A DNA stretch of 64,000 bases from Nocardia aurea (GTDB lineage: Bacteria > Actinomycetota > Actinomycetes > Mycobacteriales > Mycobacteriaceae), in contig NZ_QCYJ01000170.1 of the NCBI RefSeq assembly GCF_003123685.1, forward strand, positions 62,001 through 126,000. Reading direction: 5' to 3'. This document shows positions 26,144-34,248 of the stretch, piece after piece. The translations under genes and the position numbers were made by a program. Numbering within the stretch: the first letter of the stretch is position 1; each line of letters begins with the position of its first letter. The notes beneath the pieces were generated by a model. That model saw only the letters and a program-made list of their open reading frames with translations. It was not told the origin of the DNA and ran no database searches.

Positions 26144-26410
26144 TCGGCCATGACCGATGAGTGATCGTCACGAATCGCCGGCTGCCTTCTGTTCTCGGGT
26201 CGACGCCACGCCACGATGGCCGAGGCCGGTATGACCGCGCCCGTCGGCAGCCCGAATACTCGCCGGTAACCGGCCGACCCGAACCCTGACACCGGTCCGT
26301 CACGTGACGGTCGCGGGCGATTACCCCCGTTTCAGTCATGAATCGCAGTTCCGAATGCGATCAAACATCCCGCCGAAAGAAGATCGCGACGTCCGGCGTC
26401 GGTTGTAGTC

Positions 26411-26447
26411 TGTGCCGTAGCTCACACAGTTGCGAGACCGGTATGAA
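26411..26447 (+). promoter_or_regulatory. CRP/GlxR-type site and putative promoter of the nuo operon
   Basis: TGTGCCGTAGCTCACA (26411-26426) matches the actinobacterial consensus TGTGA-N2-TA-N2-TCACA at every fixed position but one. TATGAA at 26442-26447 is a good -10. The site centre would be about 36-40 bases before the transcription start, close to class II activator position, and would cover the -35 region. Suggests cAMP control of complex I genes. Confidence 0.6.
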
Positions 26448-26609
26448 TTCGAGGCCAGGATTCGTCCGGCTCGTGCCGCGGGAGCGAGGCCATGGGGCGA
26501 GTCTGGCCGGGCGGACAACGACGTCAGCCGCCTCGGAAGCTGTCACCAGCCGTCACCGAGCCCCAGCTCACGAAACCGGGGCCCGCTCGCAAGGAGGGCA
26601 CACGCAGTC

Positions 26610-26990
26610 GTGAACATGGAGTTCCCCACACTCGTCCTCGGCGCGATCGCCGCCGCGTTCGGGATCTTCTCGGTCCTGATGGCGTCGCTGATCGGCCCCA
26701 AACGTTACAACCGGGCCAAGCTCGAGCCCTACGAGTGCGGTATCGAACCCACCCCGCACGCCATGGCGGGCGGGCCGGGAAACATTACTGGACAACGCTT
26801 TCCGGTGAAGTACTACCTCACCGCGATGCTGTTCATCATCTTCGACATCGAGATCGTGTTCCTCTACCCGTGGGCCGTCCACTTCGACGCACTCGGTCTC
26901 TTCGGTTTCGCCGCGATGGCGTTGTTCATCTTCAACGTGTCCGTCGCCTACGCCTACGAATGGCGCCGCGGCGGGCTCAGCTGGGACTGA
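26610..26990 (+). CDS. nuoA: NADH-quinone oxidoreductase subunit A
   Basis: 126 residues, three membrane helices. YECGIEP, the conserved loop cysteine region between helices 1 and 2, and FPVKYYLTAMLFIIFDIEIVFLYPWA are diagnostic. Sits in the complex I membrane arm next to NuoH. GTG 26610 has AAGGAGG upstream (26591-26597); ATG 26616 is an alternative. First gene of the nuo operon. Confidence 0.95.
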   Translation: MNMEFPTLVLGAIAAAFGIFSVLMASLIGPKRYNRAKLEPYECGIEPTPHAMAGGPGNITGQRFPVKYYLTAMLFIIFDIEIVFLYPWAVHFDALGLFGFAAMALFIFNVSVAYAYEWRRGGLSWD

Positions 26991-27047
26991 CCTCGCCGAA
27001 TCCCGGTTCCCCCAGCCCCACGTTTCGAGAGTGAGAAGTAGTCGGAT

Positions 27048-27602
27048 ATGGGTCTCGAAGAAAAACTGCCGAGCGGATTCCTGCTCAGCACAGTGGAAGA
27101 TTTCGCCGGATACCTCCGCAAGGGTTCGCTGTGGCCCGCGACCTTCGGCCTCGCCTGCTGCGCCATCGAGATGATGGCGACCGGCGCGGGCCGATTCGAT
27201 ATCGCCCGCTTCGGCATGGAGGCGTTCCGCGCCTCACCGCGCCAGGCCGATCTGATGATCGTGGCCGGGCGGGTCAGCCAGAAGATGGCACCGGTACTGC
27301 GTCAGGTCTACGACCAGATGACCGAGCCGAAATGGGTGCTCGCCATGGGCGTCTGCGCCTCCTCCGGCGGCATGTTCAACAACTACGCCATCGTGCAGGG
27401 CGTCGATCACGTCGTCCCGGTCGACATCTACCTGCCCGGTTGCCCGCCGCGCCCGGAGATGCTGCTCAACGCGATCCTCGCGCTGCACGCGAAGATCCAG
27501 GAGATGCCGCTCGGGGTGAATCGGGAGGACGCGGTGCGGGCGGCCGAACAGGCGGCGCTGGCCTCGACGCCGACCATCCGGATGGAAGGTCTGCTGCGAT
27601 GA
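27048..27602 (+). CDS. nuoB: NADH-quinone oxidoreductase subunit B
   Basis: 184 residues. Carries the ligands for cluster N2: FGLACCAIEMM, CASSGGMFNNY and LPGCPPRPE. N2 passes electrons to quinone at the interface with NuoD and NuoH. Starts 57 bases after nuoA and overlaps nuoC by 4 bases (ATGA). Confidence 0.97.
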   Translation: MGLEEKLPSGFLLSTVEDFAGYLRKGSLWPATFGLACCAIEMMATGAGRFDIARFGMEAFRASPRQADLMIVAGRVSQKMAPVLRQVYDQMTEPKWVLAMGVCASSGGMFNNYAIVQGVDHVVPVDIYLPGCPPRPEMLLNAILALHAKIQEMPLGVNREDAVRAAEQAALASTPTIRMEGLLR

Positions 27603-28375
27603 CCTTCGACACCCCCGACAACACCGAGATCCGATCGACCCACGCCGACACCGATGCCGCCGCCACCGCGGGGCCGGAAGGCACCCTGCCCCCGCAGGAC
27701 CCGACACCCGAGGGCGACGAGGTCATCGGTGTGCGGCGCGGCATGTTCGGCATCTCCGGCACCGGTGACACTTCCGGCTACGGGCGCCTCGTCCGGCCGG
27801 TCACCCTGCCCGGCAGTACCCCCGCCCCGTTCGGCGGCTACTTCGACGAGGTGGTGGATTCGCTGCGCGCCGCCCTCGCGGCCGCGAACATCCCGCTGGA
27901 GACCGCGATCGAGAAGATCGTGGTCTTCCGCGGCGAATTCACCCTGCACGTGCGGCGCGAACACCTGGTCCGGGTGGCCCGCGCGCTGCGCGACGACCCC
28001 GCGTTGCGATTCGAACTGTGCCTGGGCGTCAGCGGCGTGCACTACCCCGACGACGCCGGGCGCGAATTGCACGCGGTGTATCCGCTGATGTCGATCACCC
28101 ACAACCGCAGGCTGCGCGTGGAGGTGTCGGCTCCCGACGCCGACCCGCACATCCCGTCGCTGTACGAGGTCTATCCCACCACCGATTGGCACGAACGGGA
28201 GACCTACGACTTCTTCGGCATCCTCTTCGACGGCCACCCCTCGCTGACCCGGATCACGATGCCGGACGACTGGCGTGGCCACCCCCAGCGCAAGGACTAC
28301 CCGCTCGGCGGGATCCCGGTCGAATACAAGGGCGCGCGCATCCCGCCGCCCGACGAGCGGAGGGCGTACAGCTAG
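27599..28375 (+). CDS. nuoC: NADH-quinone oxidoreductase subunit C
   Basis: 258 residues. The conserved C-terminal half includes YPLMSITHNRRLRVEVS and VYPTTDWHERETYDFFGI...PDDWRGHPQRKDYPL, family signature of the 30-kDa subunit. The first 45 residues are an acidic, low-complexity extension. Not fused to NuoD, unlike in E. coli. Start ATG overlaps nuoB; the TAG shares its last base with the nuoD GTG. Confidence 0.96.
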   Translation: MTFDTPDNTEIRSTHADTDAAATAGPEGTLPPQDPTPEGDEVIGVRRGMFGISGTGDTSGYGRLVRPVTLPGSTPAPFGGYFDEVVDSLRAALAAANIPLETAIEKIVVFRGEFTLHVRREHLVRVARALRDDPALRFELCLGVSGVHYPDDAGRELHAVYPLMSITHNRRLRVEVSAPDADPHIPSLYEVYPTTDWHERETYDFFGILFDGHPSLTRITMPDDWRGHPQRKDYPLGGIPVEYKGARIPPPDERRAYS

Positions 28376-29706
28376 TGAACGACATCGATACCAGGCCCGG
28401 TGCGCGCGACGCCGGGTCCGAACCGACCGTGGTCACCGTCGCCGGCCAGGACTGGGACCAGGTCACCGAGATCATCGACGGGGCGGGCGAAGAACGCATC
28501 GTCGTCAACATGGGTCCACAGCATCCGTCGACGCACGGCGTGCTGCGACTGATCCTGGAAATCGAGGGCGAGACCGTCACCGAGGCCAGATGCGGCATCG
28601 GCTATCTGCACACCGGCATCGAGAAGAATCTCGAATTCCGCAACTGGACGCAGGGCGTCACCTTCGTCACCCGGATGGACTACCTGTCCCCGTTCTTCAA
28701 CGAGACCGCCTACTGCCTCGGCGTCGAGAAACTGCTCGACATCACCGAGCAGATTCCCGAGCGCGCCACCGTCATCCGGGTCATGCTCATGGAACTCAAC
28801 CGCATCTCCTCGCATCTGGTGGCCCTGGCCACCGGCGGCATGGAGATGGGCGCGCTGACGCCGATGCTGTTCGGCTTCCGCGAACGCGAGCTGATCCTCG
28901 ACGTCTTCGAGACGATCACCGGTTTGCGCATGAACCACGCCTACGTCCGCCCGGGCGGGCTCGCGCAGGATCTGCCCGACGACGGCGTCACCAAGGTTCG
29001 TGAACTGCTGGCCCTCATGCCGAAGCGGTTGCGCGACATGGAACAACTGCTCAGCCAGAACCCCATCTGGAAAGCGCGGACACAGGACGTCGGCTACCTC
29101 GATCTCACCGGCTGCATGGCACTGGGCATCACCGGTCCGGTGTTGCGCGCCACCGGCCTTCCGCACGATCTGCGCAAATCCCAGCCCTACTGCGGTTACG
29201 AGAACTACGAATTCGACATCCCCACCACCACCGGCTGCGACTGCTACGGCCGCTACTGGATCCGCGTGGAGGAGATGAAGGAATCGCTCAAGATCGTCGA
29301 ACAATGCCTCGACGCCCTGCCGTCGGGGCCGGTCATGGTGGACGACAAGAAGATCGCCTGGCCCGCCGATCTCGAACTCGGCCCGGACGGGCTCGGTAAT
29401 TCCCCGCGCCACATCGGCCGCATCATGGGCACGTCCATGGAGGGTCTCATCCACCATTTCAAGCTGGTCACCGAAGGTATCCGAGTCCCGGCGGGACAGG
29501 TGTACACGGCGGTGGAGTCGCCGCGCGGCGAACTCGGCGTCCATATGGTCAGCGACGGCGGCACCCGCCCGTTTCGGGTGCACTATCGCGACCCCTCGTT
29601 CACGAATCTGCAAGCGGTGGCGGCGATGTGCGAAGGCGGCATGCTCGCCGACGTCATCGCCGCCGTCGCCAGCATCGACCCGGTGATGGGTGGTGTCGAC
29701 CGATGA
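28375..29706 (+). CDS. nuoD: NADH-quinone oxidoreductase subunit D
   Basis: 443 residues from GTG 28375. NMGPQHPSTHGVLRLILE, the 49-kDa subunit signature near the quinone headgroup site, and GVMVSDG-type ending (GELGVHMVSDGGTRPFRVHYRDP) are present. Forms the quinone pocket with NuoB and NuoH; related to the hydrogenase large subunit. Overlaps nuoC by one base and nuoE by four. Confidence 0.97.
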   Translation: MNDIDTRPGARDAGSEPTVVTVAGQDWDQVTEIIDGAGEERIVVNMGPQHPSTHGVLRLILEIEGETVTEARCGIGYLHTGIEKNLEFRNWTQGVTFVTRMDYLSPFFNETAYCLGVEKLLDITEQIPERATVIRVMLMELNRISSHLVALATGGMEMGALTPMLFGFRERELILDVFETITGLRMNHAYVRPGGLAQDLPDDGVTKVRELLALMPKRLRDMEQLLSQNPIWKARTQDVGYLDLTGCMALGITGPVLRATGLPHDLRKSQPYCGYENYEFDIPTTTGCDCYGRYWIRVEEMKESLKIVEQCLDALPSGPVMVDDKKIAWPADLELGPDGLGNSPRHIGRIMGTSMEGLIHHFKLVTEGIRVPAGQVYTAVESPRGELGVHMVSDGGTRPFRVHYRDPSFTNLQAVAAMCEGGMLADVIAAVASIDPVMGGVDR

Positions 29707-30422
29707 CCGAGATCCTGCTCAAACTCACGACCAGGCCCGAACCGTATCCCCCGTACGTGCACGATCGCCTCGGCGCCGACGCCGAGGCGATCATCGCCCG
29801 CTACCCGCACCCGCGCTCGGCGCTGCTCCCACTGCTGCACCTGGTGCAGGCCGAGGAGGGCTATGTCACCGGAACCGGTATCGAATTCTGTGCCGAACAA
29901 CTGGGATTGACCGGCGCGGAGGTCACCGCCGTCGCGACCTTCTACTCCATGTACCGGCACAACCCCACCGGCGAATACCACGTCGGCGTCTGCACCAACA
30001 CGCTGTGCGCGGTACTCGGCGGTGACGCCATCCTCGCCGCGCTCGAAGAACATCTCGGCATCGAACACGGTGAGACCACCGAGGACGGCGCGATCACCCT
30101 CGAACACGTCGAATGCAACGCCGCCTGCGATTTCGCGCCGGTGATGATGATCAACTGGGAATTCTTCGACAACCAGACCCCGGAATCGGCGCGCGCGCTG
30201 ATGGACGCGCTGCGCGCCGGTCAACGCGTACGCCCGACCCGAGGCGCGCCGCTGTGCACCTTCAAGGAGACCGCGCGCATCCTCGCCGGATTCCCGGACG
30301 AGCGTCCCGGCGTACTCGACGGCGCGGCGGGCGAAGCGACACTGGCCGGACTGCGCGTCGCGCGGGAACAGAACATGCAAGCCCCCCCACCGAATTCCGG
30401 CACGTCGGAGGGCACCCGATGA
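29703..30422 (+). CDS. nuoE: NADH-quinone oxidoreductase subunit E
   Basis: 239 residues. Thioredoxin-like 2Fe-2S protein (cluster N1a): the cysteines are in VCTNTLC and ECNAACDFAP. It binds beside NuoF at the NADH end. The C-terminus after residue 165 is longer than in E. coli, a feature shared with actinobacterial homologues. ATGA overlaps with nuoD and nuoF. Confidence 0.96.
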   Translation: MTEILLKLTTRPEPYPPYVHDRLGADAEAIIARYPHPRSALLPLLHLVQAEEGYVTGTGIEFCAEQLGLTGAEVTAVATFYSMYRHNPTGEYHVGVCTNTLCAVLGGDAILAALEEHLGIEHGETTEDGAITLEHVECNAACDFAPVMMINWEFFDNQTPESARALMDALRAGQRVRPTRGAPLCTFKETARILAGFPDERPGVLDGAAGEATLAGLRVAREQNMQAPPPNSGTSEGTR

Positions 30423-31768
30423 TCCTGACCCCCGTCCTCACCGAACACTGGGACGACCCCAATTCGTGGACCATCGACACCTACCGCCGCAACAGCGGAT
30501 ACCAGGCGTTGCGCACCGCGCTGGGCATGGAACCGGACCAGGTCATCCAGACCGTCAAGGACGCGGGCCTGCGCGGCCGCGGCGGCGCGGGATTCCCGAC
30601 TGGGCTGAAATGGGGTTTCATCCCGCAGGGCCCCGGCCAGGGCGGCACCGGCAAACCGCACTACCTGGTCGTCAACGCCGACGAGTCCGAACCCGGCACC
30701 TGCAAAGACATTCCGCTGATGATGGCCAGCCCGCACACCCTCATCGAGGGCGTCGTCATCGCGGCGTACGCGATCCGCGCGAACACCGCGTTCATCTACC
30801 TGCGCGGTGAGGTCGTCCCGGTGCTGCGCAGGCTGCACGCGGCCGTCGCGCAGGCGTACCAGGCCGGACTGCTCGGCCGCGACATCCTCGGCTCCGGTTT
30901 CGACCTCGAACTCATCGTGCACGCGGGCGCGGGCGCCTACATCTGCGGTGAGGAGACAGCACTGCTCGATTCGCTGGAGGGACGCCGCGGCCAGCCTCGG
31001 CTGCGTCCGCCCTTCCCCGCCGTCGCGGGCCTGTACGCCTGCCCGACCGTGGTGAACAACGTCGAATCCATCGCCAGCGTGCCGCCGATCATCCAGCGCG
31101 GCACCGACTGGTTCCGATCCATGGGCAGCGAGAAATCTCCCGGCTTCACCATCTACTCCCTGTCCGGGCACGTGGCCAGGCCGGGCCAGTACGAGGCGCC
31201 GCTCGGCATCACCCTGCGCGAACTGCTCGACTACGCGGGCGGCGTGCGCGCCGGGCATCGCGTGAAATTCTGGACCCCTGGCGGTTCGTCCACCCCGCTG
31301 TTCACCGACGAACACCTGGATGTGGCGCTCGACTACGAGGGTGTCGCGGGCGCGGGATCCATGTTGGGCACCAAGGCATTGCAGATCTTCGACGACACCA
31401 CCTGCGTGGTGCGCGCGGTCCTGCGCTGGACCGAGTTCTACGCGCACGAATCGTGCGGGAAATGCACGCCGTGCCGCGAGGGCACCTACTGGCTCGTGCA
31501 GCTGCTGAAGCGCGTCGAGCAGGGCCGAGGCACCGAATCGGATCTGCGCAAACTGCTCGATATCAGCGACAGCATCAACGGCAAGTCGTTCTGCGCCCTC
31601 GGTGACGGCGCCGCCAGCCCGATCCTGTCCTCGCTGAAGTACTTCCGCGAGGAATACCTGGACCACCTGCGGCTGGGCGGATGCCCGTTCGACCCGGCGC
31701 GGTCCACCGTATGGGCCGACTCCGCGCACAGCCACCGAGCGCTCGGTCAGGAAGAAGGGGTGCGATGA
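30419..31768 (+). CDS. nuoF: NADH-quinone oxidoreductase subunit F
   Basis: 449 residues. NADH/FMN site GLRGRGGAGFPTGLKWGF, the loop AYICGEETALLDSLEG, and the N3 cluster cysteines in ESCGKCTPCREG with the later SFCALGDG. Oxidises NADH and passes electrons through FMN to the iron-sulfur chain. Overlaps nuoE and nuoG by 4 bases each. Confidence 0.97.
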   Translation: MILTPVLTEHWDDPNSWTIDTYRRNSGYQALRTALGMEPDQVIQTVKDAGLRGRGGAGFPTGLKWGFIPQGPGQGGTGKPHYLVVNADESEPGTCKDIPLMMASPHTLIEGVVIAAYAIRANTAFIYLRGEVVPVLRRLHAAVAQAYQAGLLGRDILGSGFDLELIVHAGAGAYICGEETALLDSLEGRRGQPRLRPPFPAVAGLYACPTVVNNVESIASVPPIIQRGTDWFRSMGSEKSPGFTIYSLSGHVARPGQYEAPLGITLRELLDYAGGVRAGHRVKFWTPGGSSTPLFTDEHLDVALDYEGVAGAGSMLGTKALQIFDDTTCVVRAVLRWTEFYAHESCGKCTPCREGTYWLVQLLKRVEQGRGTESDLRKLLDISDSINGKSFCALGDGAASPILSSLKYFREEYLDHLRLGGCPFDPARSTVWADSAHSHRALGQEEGVR

Positions 31769-34248
31769 CAGCTACCGTGAACGCCGGAACCAGCGGGGTG
31801 GTTCCGGCCGACCTGGTCACCGTCGTCATCGACGGCGCCTCGGTCAGCGTGCCCGCGGGCACGCTGGTGATCCGGGCGGCCGAACTCGTCGGCATCCAGA
31901 TCCCGCGCTTCTGCGACCATCCGCTACTCGACCCGGTGGGGGCCTGCCGCCAATGCCTGGTCGAGGTGGAGGGGCAGCGCAAACCCGTCGCCTCCTGCAC
32001 CCAGACGGTCAGCGAGGGCATGGTGATCCACACCCAGCTCACCTCGCCGGTCGCCGAGCGGGCGCAGGAGGGCGTGATGGAGTTGCTGCTCATCAATCAT
32101 CCGCTGGACTGCCCGGTCTGCGACAAGGGCGGCGAATGTCCGCTACAGAACCAGGCGATGTCCTCGGGTCGGCCCGAAACCCGGTTCGAAGGCGTCAAAC
32201 GCACCTATCCCAAACCGATTCCGCTGTCCACCGCCGTGCTGCTCGACCGGGAACGCTGCGTGCTGTGCGCCCGGTGCACCCGCTTCGCCCAGCAGGTGGC
32301 GGGCGACCCGTTCATCGAACTGATGGATCGCGGAGCCCTCGAACAGGTCGGCACCGCGCAAGCCGAACCCTTCGATTCCTACTTCTCCGGCAACACCGTC
32401 CAGATCTGCCCGGTCGGCGCGCTCACCGGCGCCAGTTACCGATTCCGCGCCAGGCCCTTCGACCTGGTGTCCAGTCCGAGCGTGTGCGAACACTGCGCGT
32501 CGGGCTGTGCGCAGCGCACCGATCACCGGCGCGGAAAAGTGCTGCGGCGCTTGGCCGGTGACGATCCGCAGATCAACGAGGAGTGGAATTGCGACAAAGG
32601 CCGCTGGGCCTTCGCCTACGCCACCGAACGCGACCGTCTCACCACACCCCTGGTGCGCGGCTGGGACGGCGGTCTGCATCCGGCGTCCTGGTCCGAGGCA
32701 CTGACCGCCGCGGCCCAGGGTCTGGCCGCCGCCCACGGTAACGCGGGGGTGCTCGTCGGCGGGCGCGTCACCGAGGAAGACGCCTACGCCTACGCGAAAT
32801 TCGCTCGAATCGCGTTGGGCACCAACGATGTCGACTTCCGCGCCCGCGCCCATTCCGTCGAGGAAGCCGAATTCCTCGCCTCGCGGGTGGCCGGTCAGGG
32901 CGTCACCGTCGACTACGACAGCCTCGACCGCGCGCCGATGGTGCTGCTCGCCGGATTCGAACCGGAAGAGGAATCCCCGATCGTCTTCCTGCGGTTGCGC
33001 AAATCCGCCCGCACCCGCGGCCTGCGGGTCTACGGCATCGCGCCCTTCGCCACGCGCGGACTCGAACGGATGTCGGGATCGCTGCTCACCTGCGTCCCCG
33101 GCACGGAAACCCACGTGCTCGAGGCATTGCGCACCCGCGACGCCCTGCTCGCGGGCACCGATCCGCAGCGACTGAGCGCGGCGGCGAGGGCATTGCGCGA
33201 ACCGGGCGCGGTGATCCTGATCGGCGAACGGATGGCGGCGGTACCGGGCGCGTTCTCGGCCGCGGCGCGACTGGCCGAGGAGACCGGCGCGGACCTGGTC
33301 TGGGTGCCGCGGCGCGCCGGTGAACGCGGCGCGGTCGAAGCGGGCGCCATGCCCGGACTGCTGCCCGGCGGTCGCCCGGTGACCGATCCGGCCGCGCGCC
33401 AACAGGTTCGCAACTTCTGGCAGGTCGACGACCTGCCTGCGACCCCGGGCCGCGACACCGCCGCGATCCTCGATGCCGCTCCGTTCCTGGGCGCGTTGGT
33501 GATCGGCGGCGTCGACATCGCCGACCTGCCCGATCCGAGCGCGGCACTGTCGGCCATCGACGCGGCCCGGTTCGTGGTCAGTCTGGAACTGCGGCACAGC
33601 CCGGTCACCGACCGCGCCGATGTCGTGTTCCCGGTCGCGACCGCGATGGAGAAGGCGGGCACCTTCCGCACCTGGGAGGGCAGGCCGCGCCGATTCGACG
33701 CCGCGCTCGGCGATTCGACGGTGCTGCGCCGCGCCGCGCAATTGTCGGATCATCGTGTGCTGCACGCCATCTCCGAGGAGATGTCGGTGCCGCTGCGCCT
33801 GCCCGACGCCGCCTCCGCGCGCGCCGAACTCGTCCGCCTCGGCGCCTGGGACGGACTGCCCGTCCCGCCGCCGGAATACGGCGCGGATCCGGTGCCGCAC
33901 CCCGAACAGGGCGAGGCGGTACTCGCCTCGTGGCGGATGCTGCTCGATCAGGGCCGAATGCAGGACGGCGAACCGAATCTGGCCGGTGTCGCCCGACCGC
34001 CGGTGGTGCGACTGTCCGCGGCGACCGCCGCCGAGATCGGCGCGGCCGACAACGACGCGATCACCGTCGGCACCGACCGCGGCCTCGTCACCCTGCCGCT
34101 GAAGATCACCGAGATGCCCGACCGGGTGGTCTGGTTGCCGATGAACTCGCCCGGCAGCTCCGTCTACGAGCAACTCGCCACCGGTCCCGGCGGCGTCGTC
34201 GCGATCCGGCGCGCCGACGAGAGGATGAAGGAGCACCGTCATGAGTGA
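31765..34248 (+). CDS. nuoG: NADH-quinone oxidoreductase subunit G
   Basis: 827 residues. N-terminal 2Fe-2S domain (PRFCDHP...GACRQCLVEVEG), then CPVCDKGGECPLQ and RCVLCARCTRFAQQVAG for the next clusters. An extra CEHCASGC...WNCDKGRW set would hold the additional N7 cluster. A molybdopterin-oxidoreductase-like domain follows, without need of cofactor. Longest soluble subunit of the peripheral arm. Ends 8 bases inside the next gene. Confidence 0.96.
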   Translation: MTATVNAGTSGVVPADLVTVVIDGASVSVPAGTLVIRAAELVGIQIPRFCDHPLLDPVGACRQCLVEVEGQRKPVASCTQTVSEGMVIHTQLTSPVAERAQEGVMELLLINHPLDCPVCDKGGECPLQNQAMSSGRPETRFEGVKRTYPKPIPLSTAVLLDRERCVLCARCTRFAQQVAGDPFIELMDRGALEQVGTAQAEPFDSYFSGNTVQICPVGALTGASYRFRARPFDLVSSPSVCEHCASGCAQRTDHRRGKVLRRLAGDDPQINEEWNCDKGRWAFAYATERDRLTTPLVRGWDGGLHPASWSEALTAAAQGLAAAHGNAGVLVGGRVTEEDAYAYAKFARIALGTNDVDFRARAHSVEEAEFLASRVAGQGVTVDYDSLDRAPMVLLAGFEPEEESPIVFLRLRKSARTRGLRVYGIAPFATRGLERMSGSLLTCVPGTETHVLEALRTRDALLAGTDPQRLSAAARALREPGAVILIGERMAAVPGAFSAAARLAEETGADLVWVPRRAGERGAVEAGAMPGLLPGGRPVTDPAARQQVRNFWQVDDLPATPGRDTAAILDAAPFLGALVIGGVDIADLPDPSAALSAIDAARFVVSLELRHSPVTDRADVVFPVATAMEKAGTFRTWEGRPRRFDAALGDSTVLRRAAQLSDHRVLHAISEEMSVPLRLPDAASARAELVRLGAWDGLPVPPPEYGADPVPHPEQGEAVLASWRMLLDQGRMQDGEPNLAGVARPPVVRLSAATAAEIGAADNDAITVGTDRGLVTLPLKITEMPDRVVWLPMNSPGSSVYEQLATGPGGVVAIRRADERMKEHRHE

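Larger units (their letters stand above)
26097..26609. other. Intergenic region carrying the nuo promoter
   Basis: 513 bases without a convincing gene. It contains the hairpin at 26124-26143, a CRP/GlxR-type site at 26411-26426 and a likely -10 at 26442-26447. The remainder up to nuoA would be a leader of about 155 bases. An open frame from 26430 into nuoA reads as shadow before residue GTG 26610. Confidence 0.6.
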
